The translations under genes were made by a program, and so were the position numbers. From Chitinophagaceae bacterium (GTDB lineage: Bacteria > Bacteroidota > Bacteroidia > Chitinophagales > Chitinophagaceae), in the NCBI GenBank assembly GCA_028288595.1, contig JAQBNK010000083.1, positions 1 to 64,000 on the forward strand: a DNA stretch of 64,000 bases, in the 5' to 3' direction. Shown here one piece after another: positions 35,725-43,896 of this stretch (within the stretch, counting starts at the first letter, position 1; each line of letters begins with the position of its first letter). Under the pieces are notes generated by a model. It was not told the DNA's origin, did no database searches, and saw nothing but the letters and a program-made list of their open reading frames with translations.

Positions 35725-35744
35725 CATTACTTCAGATTTTTTCG

Positions 35745-36053
35745 TTACTCTTCAAACGCTTTTTCGATTGCTTCCCCAATTGTTTGCGTAACCTGGTTGC
35801 AACTGTTATGAAATACTTCGTGCCAGCTTTCCCCGTCACTATTAGCGTTTTTTTGCTTGATAAATATGAGTGGATTTTCCCCCACTGATTTTGAATCATC
35901 TCCTGAATGAACAAAATTGTCAAGCTGGTATTGCAGTTGCTCTCCTTCTATCAGTTTTACATCTGCTGTATATTTTCCCGGCGAAAGAAACAGGGGTGTT
36001 CGATGCTCATTGTCGGGGACTTCAAATTCTATAGTTGCTGTTCTGGTGCTCAT
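35745..36053 (-). CDS. Hypothetical protein, 102 aa
   Basis: Cytoplasmic, acidic, no signal peptide. It starts MSTRTATIEFEVPDNEHRT with beta-like character (ADVKLIEGEQLQYQLDNFV) and ends in an amphipathic helix (TIGEAIEKAFEE). Coding is supported by the length, the ATG start and a hairpin terminator after the stop. No family recognised. A competing frame at 35732-35923 on the same strand is a shadow. Confidence 0.55.
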   Translation of the reverse strand: MSTRTATIEFEVPDNEHRTPLFLSPGKYTADVKLIEGEQLQYQLDNFVHSGDDSKSVGENPLIFIKQKNANSDGESWHEVFHNSCNQVTQTIGEAIEKAFEE

Positions 36054-36188
36054 GGTTAGTGATTGATTTTTAACTGGTTAATTCAAAGATAAAATGCAAT
36101 TAACATGCCATGACGTTAAACAAAAATTTATCCCCGGGTATAAGGCGTTATGGCTTGAAAATTGAAAAAAATCCAGTAAACAATACTT

Positions 36189-36395
36189 ATGACCGACAAT
36201 AAAAACAATAAAAGACAGGACCAGGAAGATGAACTTGAAAAAGAATCAATAAAGGATTTAAATGCCGGAAACGGGTTAATAGGTACCGACCTCCTTACTA
36301 CGGATGAACTAGGAGAATTAGGTAACGTGAGAGATAACCCTAATGAAATTGGAAGTGCTGACAAAAGTGATCCACGGGAGCCGGATCTGCATTAA
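36189..36395 (+). CDS. Small acidic hydrophilic protein
   Basis: A 68-residue protein rich in Asp, Glu, Asn and Lys without hydrophobic stretches (starts MTDNKNNKRQDQEDE; LTTDELGELGNVRDNPNE later), probably intrinsically disordered. Similar short disordered proteins are common in Bacteroidota and have no assigned role. The stop codon abuts the left arm of a heptamer inverted repeat. Confidence 0.6.
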   Translation: MTDNKNNKRQDQEDELEKESIKDLNAGNGLIGTDLLTTDELGELGNVRDNPNEIGSADKSDPREPDLH

Positions 36396-36490
36396 ATATG
36401 TTGAATGTTGTATGCTAAATGTTGAATGAAGGCACATAATGAACTGGTATGTTTCATACAACATTTAACATTCAAATTCAGCATAAATCA
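36395..36490. repeat. Heptamer inverted-repeat tract (AATGTTG word) between convergent genes
   Basis: Left arm 36395-36432 (ATGTTGA-ATGTTGT-ATGCTAA-ATGTTGA-ATGAAGG) faces right arm 36453-36490 (TTCATAC-AACATTT-AACATTC-AAATTCA). The left arm begins at the last base of the 36189 gene stop codon, and the right arm includes the ilvE stop codon (36488-36490), so the repeat fills exactly the space between the two stops. Confidence 0.83.
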
Positions 36491-37540
36491 TAGGATCGTA
36501 TTCCATCCATGAACATCATCTGCTTGTCCTGAACGGATCAGCTCTAATTTATTTCTTAACCGGAACATAATGCTGTTGTCGTTATAAGCAGGCAGATCAT
36601 AATCAGTTTTATCAATCCCGATTGTTCCGATAGGTGCTACAACCGCAGCTGTACCTGCACCAAATGCTTCTGATATAATTTTCTTTTCAAAAGCAGAGCG
36701 AAGTTCTGTTACGCTGATCGGTCTTTCCTCCACAGGCAAATTCATGTCTTTTGCAATTGCTATTAATGAACTTCTTGTTATACCATCGAGTATGCTTCCC
36801 GAAAGAGCTGGTGTTATCAACTTACCATCGATCACAAACATCACATTCATCATTCCTGATTCTTCTATGTACTCATTTTCTTTTGCATCAGTCCATAATA
36901 CCTGGTCGTAACCTTTTGCTTTTGCCAGCCTCGTAGGATAAAAAGCACCGCCATAATTACCTGCACATTTTGCGAAGCCGGTTCCACCTTTTGCAGCACG
37001 AACATAAGTACGTTCAACCTTTACTTTTATCGGTTGCATAAAAACTGTAGCCACAGGACCGGTAAATATGAGATAGAGGTATTCTTCCGCGACTTTAACA
37101 CCGAACCTTGCTTCGTTGGCGAAAATAAATGGACGTATATATAAAGAAGTGCCTGCTGCATTGGGTACCCAGTCTTTATCAGCCGCCACTAATTGTTTTA
37201 CTGACTCAGCAAAAAAATCGTAAGATATTGGCGGCATGGCCATTCGCTCAAGCGTATTGGTTAAACGATCATGATGTTTTTTAATTCTGAAAACATTAAT
37301 GCGTCCATCCTTCATTCGAAAGGCTTTCATCCCTTCGAAAACAGATTGCCCGTAGTGCAATGCCAGCGTGGCCGGGCTAAGCGTAAGGTTATGAAACGGA
37401 ACGATTGCCGGGTTCTTCCATTCTCCATTTAAATATTCAGAGCTGAACATATGATCAGCAATGTGGTCACCGAAAGTCAAATGGTCCCAGTCAACTTCTT
37501 TAATTCTGCTATTAGTAATTTTTGTTACAGGAATGGTCAT
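36488..37540 (-). CDS. ilvE: Branched-chain amino acid aminotransferase
   Basis: Fold-type IV PLP aminotransferase catalysing the last step of Leu, Ile and Val synthesis and the first of their breakdown. The PLP lysine lies in GFAKCAGNYGG, followed by GYDQVLWTDAKENEYIEESGMMNVMFVI. N-terminal YGQSVFEGMKAFR and the C-terminal GTAAVVAPIGTIG are typical of the BCAT type II group. 350 aa, full length. The start at 37540 precedes a conserved VDWDHLTFGDHIADHMF segment. Confidence 0.93.
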   Translation of the reverse strand: MTIPVTKITNSRIKEVDWDHLTFGDHIADHMFSSEYLNGEWKNPAIVPFHNLTLSPATLALHYGQSVFEGMKAFRMKDGRINVFRIKKHHDRLTNTLERMAMPPISYDFFAESVKQLVAADKDWVPNAAGTSLYIRPFIFANEARFGVKVAEEYLYLIFTGPVATVFMQPIKVKVERTYVRAAKGGTGFAKCAGNYGGAFYPTRLAKAKGYDQVLWTDAKENEYIEESGMMNVMFVIDGKLITPALSGSILDGITRSSLIAIAKDMNLPVEERPISVTELRSAFEKKIISEAFGAGTAAVVAPIGTIGIDKTDYDLPAYNDNSIMFRLRNKLELIRSGQADDVHGWNTIL

Positions 37541-37562
37541 GATAAAAATTATAAGATGATAA

Positions 37563-38471
37563 TTAATGTTCTTCTTTAGGTTGCTGTTTTTTAAATTCTT
37601 TATTCACTAAAAATACGCCACCAATAGTAATTACTGAGCCCGTAATAATATTGCTGCTCATTTTCTCGTCGAGTAATAACCATCCGAAGAAAATAGCAAC
37701 TATCGGGTTGATGTAAGCATACACCGAAGTTTGAGCTGCTGGTAGCTTTTTGAGCATATATACATAAGCTGTGTAGGCCACAAATGAGCCAAATACGATA
37801 AGGTAACCGATGCTAAGTAAAGCAGCATGATCTGCTGTGATCAAGTTACTATACTGGCGCGTAGCAAAACAAATTGGCAACAACAGGGAGCCCGCAATCA
37901 GCATTTGCAATCCTGCAGAAAACAAAATATGCGTTTCCTGTTTGTATTTGGATGAATAGACACTGCCAAATGACCAGCTTACTGTGGCAATAAAAGAAAG
38001 AATGATCCCAAAAGTAAAATCACGATTTACAAATTCCTTCAGGTGATCATAAAAGATCACAATGATACCGGCGAACCCAACAAGTAATCCTGCAAGCATT
38101 AATAAAGTAAATTTTGCATGCTTCAAAAAGAAAACACTGAACAATGCAATAAATAAAGGAACCAACCCTGCAATGATAGCAGCCAGTCCTCCCGGAATAA
38201 ATTGAATGGCCCAGGTTAATAAACCATTGCTGATAAAAAGCAGGAAGAATCCCTGTATACCAATTCTTAGCAATGAACGTTTATCCGGCCATGGGAGACC
38301 ACGCAGTTTAAAAAAGAGCACCATCAGTAAACCTGCAATGAACTGCCGTGTTGCTGAAACATACAAACCAGGAATTTGTTTTGCACTAATTCGTGCAGCA
38401 ATATAAGTAGTGCCCCAAAAAAAACTAACGAGACCTAAAGCGATATATGCGTATGTAAGTTGTTTCTTCAT
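37563..38471 (-). CDS. EamA/DMT family exporter
   Basis: A 302-aa ten-helix transporter: LTYAYIALGLVSFFWGTTYIAARIS at the N-terminus and a second EamA half from about 150. Unlike the copy at 4211 it carries a charged tail (KKQQPKEEH). The start codon overlaps the stop of the upstream PLP decarboxylase by one base (TAATG on the minus strand), implying translational coupling, so it may export the decarboxylase product (an amine) or the substrate. Inference only. Confidence 0.85.
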   Translation of the reverse strand: MKKQLTYAYIALGLVSFFWGTTYIAARISAKQIPGLYVSATRQFIAGLLMVLFFKLRGLPWPDKRSLLRIGIQGFFLLFISNGLLTWAIQFIPGGLAAIIAGLVPLFIALFSVFFLKHAKFTLLMLAGLLVGFAGIIVIFYDHLKEFVNRDFTFGIILSFIATVSWSFGSVYSSKYKQETHILFSAGLQMLIAGSLLLPICFATRQYSNLITADHAALLSIGYLIVFGSFVAYTAYVYMLKKLPAAQTSVYAYINPIVAIFFGWLLLDEKMSSNIITGSVITIGGVFLVNKEFKKQQPKEEH

Positions 38472-39970
38472 TATACGTCTTCATTTATAATTGCGTGCCC
38501 AAGCCTGATTACACCATTAATTAAAATATCGAAATCTTCTTTTCTTGTGCGATGATTTGTATGTGCCACCCTGATCACATAATTCCCTTTCAGGATAGTA
38601 TAAGACGGAGTTGCAATTCCCTGTTCGTGCAATCTCATTAATATTTCTTTATTTAAGCTGTTTAAATCCTTATGGTGTTTTGAGAAGGGATTGAAACGAA
38701 AGCAGGCAATGTTTAATTCTGCGGGAGCCATCAATTCCAGTTCCTTATTTTCATCGATCAGTTCAACAAGATATTTTACCTGTTCCAGGTTTTGTCTTAC
38801 GAGTTCGCGGTATTTATCGAGACCATAAGTTTTTAAAGACATCCAGATTTTTAATGATTTAAATCCGCGGGAAAGTTCCATTCCATAATCAGAAAATGAT
38901 TCAGGGCCTGATGATAATCCCCTGTCATGTTGCATCAAATAATTTACCGGGGTACTGAACGCTTTTTTATGCGCTGTTTTATTTCTGATCAATACACAGG
39001 CGGCCTCATAATTCATGTACATCCATTTATGAAAATCAAAGCTGAGGCTATCAGCGTCTTCTAGTCCTTTTAACTGCTTTTCAAACTCTGGTAATATTTT
39101 GGGGATGGCGCCAAAAGCACCGTCAACATGAAACCACATTTTTTCTTTCTTTGCAATTGCTGTAAGCAGTGACAGATCATCAATAGCTCCGGTGTTTACG
39201 GTACCCGCATTGCCAACAATACAGAATGGAACGAACCCATTTATTTTATCTGCTTCAATTTGTTCGAGTAGTGATTTTATATTGATCGTATAATCATCAT
39301 TCACTTTTATTTTCCTGAAGTGTTCACTGCCAAGTCCTATCACCTCTACTGCTTTTAAAAGACAGTTATGTGTTTCTTCAGACCCGTAAACAATCAGTTG
39401 TTTCCCTAATGCGGTTAATCCTCTTTGTTTACAATTATCAAGAAAAGTATTCCTGGCTACTATCAAAGCTGTGATGTTTGCCATTGATGCCCCGCTCTGA
39501 ATAATTCCACTTGCTTCAGCAGGAAATCCAAAGATCTGTTTGCACCAGTCGATCACCTGCAACTCAACATACATAGGAATATGATTGCCGATCGCCATGT
39601 TTGGGTTCATACCAGAGGCAAGCATATCCGCAATCATACCCAATGGTGTTCCCCCGCCCTGTACCCAGGCCCAGAAGCGGGGGTGAATATTGTTTAGGTT
39701 GAAAGGCAGAATATTCTCTTTAAATTCCTGGTAGACTTCTTCAGCAGCTGTACTTTTTACCGGTAACGGCTCTCTCAATTTTTCCTTTGCAAATAAAGAC
39801 GGTGCCCTCCATGCAGGTTCCTTCCTTATATCTTCCAGGTAGGCAAACATATCGTCGACCATTTCGTGGGCAAGGTTTTTTAGCTCCTTCCAGTCTTTCG
39901 GATCGAGTGAAGTTTCTGTCGCTATCGCTGCAGGTGTTTGCATCTCTTCAATTTTATGTAAAGCTGGCAT
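38471..39970 (-). CDS. Group II PLP-dependent amino acid decarboxylase
   Basis: Decarboxylase of the aromatic-amino-acid/glutamate family, 499 aa. The PLP lysine is in SLSFDFHKWMYMNYEAACV and the HVDGAFGA segment carries the cofactor-contacting Asp-Ala. GNAGTVNTGAIDDL and the N-terminal HPRFWAWVQGGGTPLGM also match. The substrate (aromatic amino acid, Glu or other) cannot be decided. Immediately upstream of a DMT transporter with a one-base overlap and divergent from a MocR-type regulator, so the three may form a regulated amine pathway. Confidence 0.9.
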   Translation of the reverse strand: MPALHKIEEMQTPAAIATETSLDPKDWKELKNLAHEMVDDMFAYLEDIRKEPAWRAPSLFAKEKLREPLPVKSTAAEEVYQEFKENILPFNLNNIHPRFWAWVQGGGTPLGMIADMLASGMNPNMAIGNHIPMYVELQVIDWCKQIFGFPAEASGIIQSGASMANITALIVARNTFLDNCKQRGLTALGKQLIVYGSEETHNCLLKAVEVIGLGSEHFRKIKVNDDYTINIKSLLEQIEADKINGFVPFCIVGNAGTVNTGAIDDLSLLTAIAKKEKMWFHVDGAFGAIPKILPEFEKQLKGLEDADSLSFDFHKWMYMNYEAACVLIRNKTAHKKAFSTPVNYLMQHDRGLSSGPESFSDYGMELSRGFKSLKIWMSLKTYGLDKYRELVRQNLEQVKYLVELIDENKELELMAPAELNIACFRFNPFSKHHKDLNSLNKEILMRLHEQGIATPSYTILKGNYVIRVAHTNHRTRKEDFDILINGVIRLGHAIINEDV

Positions 39971-40022
39971 TTTTATGTTTTAAAAACAGATTCAGTTTTA
40001 TTATTTTTGACTATATCAGATG

Positions 40023-40091
40023 CTCTCGCGGAAAACCCGGAATACGCTGAAACCATATTCCTTTCGGCGGATTCTGCTTTTTCCGCGAGAG
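40023..40091. promoter_or_regulatory. Long inverted repeat in the decarboxylase/MocR divergent promoter region
   Basis: CTCTCGCGGAAAA (40023-40035) is perfectly inverted at 40079-40091. Inside, GGAATA (40039-40044) pairs with TATTCC (40056-40061). It fills most of the 135-bp gap between the two start codons, so both promoters are likely affected. Either an operator for the regulator or an RNA/DNA hairpin. Confidence 0.55.
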
Positions 40092-40105
40092 ATAAATAAA
40101 ACAGT

Positions 40106-41545
40106 ATGAATAAGATTATTGAAAAAGGCGAACTGAAATACATGCAGGTTGCTGAAGGTATTGAGCAGTTAATTCATGAAGACATTTTTAAAATAGGCGA
40201 TAAGCTTCCTTCGGTGCGTTTACTCAGTAATGAACAAGGTATTAGTGTGGGCACTGCGTTCCAGGCCTATTATCATTTAGAAGGAAAAGGCCTGATAGAA
40301 TCACGTCCGAAATCGGGTTATTATGTGCGTTATAATACCCGCAGAATGCCCGGGGTTCCCGCGACGATTGTGCCCTTTGTAAAAGAAAGTGAGGTCAGCA
40401 TAAATGAAATGGTCGCAGACGTTTACAATTATATTACTGCTGACGACCTGATCAATTTTTCATTTGCCTGCCCTGATATTTCTTTGTTACCCGCCGCCAG
40501 GATAAATAAGTCGGTTGTGCATGCCATCCGCAGTAATAAAAATCATTGCCTGCACTATGAACATTTGCAGGGTAATGTTGAACTAAGAAAACAAATAGCC
40601 AGGTTATGTTTTAACTGGGGCGCTAAATTAACAGGAGATGATATTATGATCACTTCGGGCTGTATGGAAGCCATGATGATGTGTTTGAAAGCAGTTACAA
40701 AAGCAGGTGACACTGTTGCAATAGAGAGCCCTACATATTTTGGCATCTTCCAGGCCATGGAATCGCTGGGTTTAAAAGTGGTGGAAATTCCGTGTGACCC
40801 TGTTACCGGGATGGACCTCGCCGCATTTGAAAAAGCAATTAAAAAATTCAACATTAAAGCTGCTGTTGTGGTTCCCAGTTTTAATAATCCTACCGGAAGT
40901 TGTATGCCGGATGCTAATAAAAAAAAGCTGGTTGAACTGATTACTAAATACCAGGTTCCGCTGATTGAGGATGATATTTATGGTGAATTATATTTTGGAA
41001 AAAATCGGCCCCGCACCTGCAAAACATTCGATAAAGAAGGAATGGTCTTATACTGTTCTTCTTTATCAAAATCCTTAGCGCCTGGTTACAGGATCGGGTG
41101 GTGCATTGGTGGACGTTTTCTCAACGAGATCCGCCATTTGAAATCTATCCATAATTTATCAGCGCCTACTATAACGCAAGTTGCAATTGCTCATTTTTTA
41201 AGCATCGGCCGATTTGATTATCATTTAAAGCAATTGCGAAAATCCCTGCATGTACAATGCCTGCGTTACATACAGGCAATAAGTGAATATTTTCCTGAAA
41301 GCACATGTACGTCGCGGCCTGAAGGCGGATTTGTATTATGGCTGGAGCTTGATAAGAAAATTGATTCTTATAAATTGTATAAGGAAGCATTGAAGCATCA
41401 TATATCCGTAGCGCCGGGACGTATATTTTCAACCCATCCTGATTACAGTCATTGCATCCGTATCAGTTACGGAAAACCATTTACGCCTGATATAGAACAT
41501 GGGCTGAGGGTGCTGGGACAACTTGTGAAAAAGATGAGCCGGTGA
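40106..41545 (+). CDS. MocR-type GntR regulator with aminotransferase-like domain
   Basis: A 479-aa transcription factor: N-terminal winged HTH of the GntR family (LKYMQVAEGIEQLIHEDIF, KLPSVRLLSNEQGISVGTAFQAYYHLEGKGLIESRPKSGY boundaries, about 10-75), linker, then a fold-type I aminotransferase-like domain with the PLP lysine in YCSSLSKSLAPGYRIGW. PLP- or amino-acid-dependent regulator; family members control PLP, GABA or amine pathways. Divergent from the decarboxylase-exporter pair, its likely target. A heptamer tract begins at its stop codon. Confidence 0.9.
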   Translation: MNKIIEKGELKYMQVAEGIEQLIHEDIFKIGDKLPSVRLLSNEQGISVGTAFQAYYHLEGKGLIESRPKSGYYVRYNTRRMPGVPATIVPFVKESEVSINEMVADVYNYITADDLINFSFACPDISLLPAARINKSVVHAIRSNKNHCLHYEHLQGNVELRKQIARLCFNWGAKLTGDDIMITSGCMEAMMMCLKAVTKAGDTVAIESPTYFGIFQAMESLGLKVVEIPCDPVTGMDLAAFEKAIKKFNIKAAVVVPSFNNPTGSCMPDANKKKLVELITKYQVPLIEDDIYGELYFGKNRPRTCKTFDKEGMVLYCSSLSKSLAPGYRIGWCIGGRFLNEIRHLKSIHNLSAPTITQVAIAHFLSIGRFDYHLKQLRKSLHVQCLRYIQAISEYFPESTCTSRPEGGFVLWLELDKKIDSYKLYKEALKHHISVAPGRIFSTHPDYSHCIRISYGKPFTPDIEHGLRVLGQLVKKMSR

Positions 41546-41639
41546 AAGTCGGAAATGAGAAATCGAAAATCGGAAATCGAAAGTCGAAAATGAGAAATCC
41601 CGAAATCCGAAAATCTGAAAATCTGAAATCTGAAAACCA
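41543..41639 (+). repeat. Heptamer repeat tract (GAAATCG/GAAAATC words)
   Basis: Thirteen 7-8-bp units (GAAAGTC, GGAAATG, AGAAATC, GAAAATC, ... TGAAATC, TGAAAAC) start at the MocR stop codon and run to 8 bases before the MmcQ start. One orientation only. It has no stop in one frame, which makes the MmcQ frame appear 35 codons longer than it is. Confidence 0.83.
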
Positions 41640-41646
41640 AACCCTC

Positions 41647-41970
41647 ATGGTAACTCCCGAAACATTCAAACAAATGGCACTCTCTTTTGAAGGAGCGCAA
41701 CAGTACGATCATTTTGGGCGCCCTGCTTTTAAATCGAGGATAACTTTTGCCACACTATGGGAAAAGGATAATAAAGCGATGGTTAAACTTCCTTTGCCCG
41801 ATCAGTATGTTTTTACGCAAATGGACAACGCAGTATTCTACCCGGTTCCCGGGGGATGGGGCAGGATGGGTTGCACTTTTGTTGAACTGGGTAAAGTAAA
41901 AAAGTCTGTTTTAAAAGAGGCGCTTACTATTGCTTATACTGCCGCGACGGTAAAAAAGAAAAAAATGTAG
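41647..41970 (+). CDS. MmcQ/YjbR family protein
   Basis: A 107-aa protein of the MmcQ/YjbR family (YjbR-like DNA-binding fold by family annotation). FGRPAFKSRITFATLWEKDN and the closing LKEALTIAYTAATVKKKK are characteristic. The ATG at 41647 is chosen; a GTG at 41542 would add 35 residues translated from the repeat. Function not established. Confidence 0.8.
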   Translation: MVTPETFKQMALSFEGAQQYDHFGRPAFKSRITFATLWEKDNKAMVKLPLPDQYVFTQMDNAVFYPVPGGWGRMGCTFVELGKVKKSVLKEALTIAYTAATVKKKKM

Positions 41971-41975
41971 AATTT

Positions 41976-42197
41976 TTACCACTCGATATACCATTTACCC
42001 TTGTCATCTTTTGCATACGACAAACCGTTACTCATCAAATGTACTTCCCGCCCATTTTTAGGATGTATATAATTCTTCTGTTCATATACTCTTACGTTGT
42101 TGTTTTCCCGGGTTAAATGCGCAATTAATGCGGTCATGGTTGGCTGTACATCGTGCAGCCATTGTTCATCATTTTCTTTTACAAATGCCTGGCTCAT
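41976..42197 (-). CDS. Short hypothetical protein
   Basis: A 73-residue frame starting MSQAFVKENDEQWLHDVQPTM, with helix then strand character (KGKWYIEW at the end, aromatic). The upstream continuation to 42305 overlaps another gene's leader and is not used. Convergent with the MmcQ gene with five bases between stops. No family recognised. Confidence 0.5.
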   Translation of the reverse strand: MSQAFVKENDEQWLHDVQPTMTALIAHLTRENNNVRVYEQKNYIHPKNGREVHLMSNGLSYAKDDKGKWYIEW

Positions 42198-42436
42198 TTT
42201 GGGCTGTTTTATCAAACTAAATAAAAAACCGTGCCGTTTTGGCCGGCTGATTCTAACTTGTTTAAACAGATAAGTTTGTGTCAATTTTTGTGGGCCCTGC
42301 AGCAATATTTTTTTTCAGGAATGTCGGTGTCGTTGCAGTTCAACATTCAGCCCTTTCGAAATTTATAGAGTTGTCGACTTCTTACTCATCATTCACCCCT
42401 GATTTTAAAAGCTTCATTTTGTTGTATTTTGCAGAA

Positions 42437-43060
42437 ATGAAAGTTTCTGCTGATCAAAATTTTCAGCGTTATTACTCCCTGATGCGAACTGCCGGTAAAT
42501 TATATGCTGCCAATCCTGGTAATAAAAAATTGATGCATATGAATTTATCAGATGAAGATGTATTAAACCTGCTGCAGGCTTTAAATAAACACAAAGTAAA
42601 ATATCTTCTTGTGGGTGGTATGGCCGTGGTTTTTCATGGTTATGTGCGAACAACGCAAGACATGGATATCTGGTTGAAGAAGACCGCTCTTAATCAAAAA
42701 AGATTAGCTGCTGCGTTGAAAGATATTAATGTGGATGGATACGAGTTTTTAAAGGACACACAATTAGTGATGGGATATACGTCTGTACCTTTTGGCAAAA
42801 ATGGATTTTCCCTTGATATGGGACATGACCTGAAATTATTTAAGCAGGCAGATTTTGAAGTTTGCTATAAGCGATCGGTCAAAGCGAATTTTGACGGCGT
42901 TCCATTTAACGTTATTCATATTAAAGACTTACTGGCAGAAAAGATGGCAAACAACAGAACTAAGGATAAACTTGACATTGAAGAACTGGGAAACATAACT
43001 GCTATGAAGAAAAGCATTCCAGAGAATAGCCCGCATCAATCAAAAAAATCAAAAAAATAA
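42437..43060 (+). CDS. Nucleotidyltransferase-like protein
   Basis: A 207-aa protein with a Pol-beta-type nucleotidyltransferase core: LLVGGMAVVFHGYVRTTQDMDIWLKK (glycines 60-61, acidic pair D75/D77). The fold resembles the DUF6036 or MNT/AbiEii group. It lacks an evident C-terminal helical partner domain. Its tail is Lys/Ser-rich. It precedes a HipA-like kinase gene by 36 nt. The function may be nucleotidyl transfer to a protein or tRNA, but this is inference. The ATG at 42437 is preferred because upstream codons are not conserved-like and contain a low-complexity FFF run. Confidence 0.72.
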   Translation: MKVSADQNFQRYYSLMRTAGKLYAANPGNKKLMHMNLSDEDVLNLLQALNKHKVKYLLVGGMAVVFHGYVRTTQDMDIWLKKTALNQKRLAAALKDINVDGYEFLKDTQLVMGYTSVPFGKNGFSLDMGHDLKLFKQADFEVCYKRSVKANFDGVPFNVIHIKDLLAEKMANNRTKDKLDIEELGNITAMKKSIPENSPHQSKKSKK

Positions 43061-43095
43061 CTGTGTCCGCACAATCTTTCTAATTTTCCTTCTTC

Positions 43096-43896
43096 ATGCC
43101 ATTCACCAAACCCGATATAAGAACAGTCAATGTTACCCGCTATGTAACACCACTGCGTGAAGGTGGTTCGCTTCCTGCAATTGTAGAAGCCGACGATGAT
43201 TTTTTATATGTGCTGAAATTTCGTGGTGCCGGGCAGGGAATTAAAGCGCTGATCGCAGAATTAATAGGTGGTGAAATAGCAAGAGCCCTTGGTTTTAAAG
43301 TCCCCGAGATCGTCTTCGCAAATGTGGATGAATCTTTTGGCAGAACAGAACCCGATGAAGAGATACAGGACCTGCTGCGTTTTAGCGAGGGCCTTAATAT
43401 TGCCCTGCATTTTCTCTCCGGCGCAATTACATTCGATTCAACCGTTACAAAACCGGATGGAAAACTAGCTTCGGGGATCGTCTGGCTGGATTGTTTCCTC
43501 ACCAATGTAGATCGTACCGCACGTAATACGAATATGCTTATGTGGAACAAAGAATTGTGGCTTATCGACCACGGAGCTACACTTTACTTTCATCATACAT
43601 GGGATAATTGGGAAGAGCAGGCAAAGCGTCCTTTCAGTCTTATAAAAGATCATGTATTATTGCCACTGGCAGATGAGCTTCAAAAAGTTGATGAAGCGTT
43701 TCGTTCCATCATTACACCGGAAATGATTGACCTGATTGTTTCTCTTATTCCGGCTGAGTGGCTGATGAATGAAACTTTCCCCTCACAGAATGCGGAAGGA
43801 AACAGAAAAATTTATGCTGAATTTTTAAAAATGAGACTGGCCTCATCAGAAATATTTGTAAACCAAGCGCTGGATGCAAGAAAAACAATTATTTGA
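43096..43896 (+). CDS. HipA-like kinase (HipA_2 type)
   Basis: A 266-aa protein-kinase-like protein of the HipA_2 group. N-terminal strand with candidate ATP lysine K41 (DDDFLYVLKFRG), catalytic loop LDCFLTNVDRTARNTNML (D139, N144) and the metal-binding IDHG (D158). It is much shorter than full HipA (about 440 aa) and lacks the N-terminal HipB-contact domain. Its 3' end overlaps the DUF3037 gene by 23 bp, the usual pairing of this family. Confidence 0.82.
   Translation: MPFTKPDIRTVNVTRYVTPLREGGSLPAIVEADDDFLYVLKFRGAGQGIKALIAELIGGEIARALGFKVPEIVFANVDESFGRTEPDEEIQDLLRFSEGLNIALHFLSGAITFDSTVTKPDGKLASGIVWLDCFLTNVDRTARNTNMLMWNKELWLIDHGATLYFHHTWDNWEEQAKRPFSLIKDHVLLPLADELQKVDEAFRSIITPEMIDLIVSLIPAEWLMNETFPSQNAEGNRKIYAEFLKMRLASSEIFVNQALDARKTII

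Larger units (their letters stand above)
35252..35744. other. 493-bp gene-free stretch, possible structured RNA region
   Basis: No convincing reading frame. Several hairpins are visible: 35271-35290 with a T-run on the minus strand, ATAGGGAA/TTCCCTAT (35295-35315), GCTTCA/TGAAGC (near 35569-35580), and a long-range pair AGCCAGCC/GGCTGGCT near 35420 and 35613. The minus strand runs from the terminator of the 35745 gene to the terminator at 35271, leaving room for a transcript of some 400 nt. I could not match it to tmRNA, RNase P RNA or SRP RNA. Confidence 0.35.

Noticed and set aside
35252-35744. tmRNA, RNase P RNA or SRP RNA
   Set aside because: No tag-peptide sequence, no GAGGAAAGTCC-like segment and no SRP apical loop could be found on either strand.
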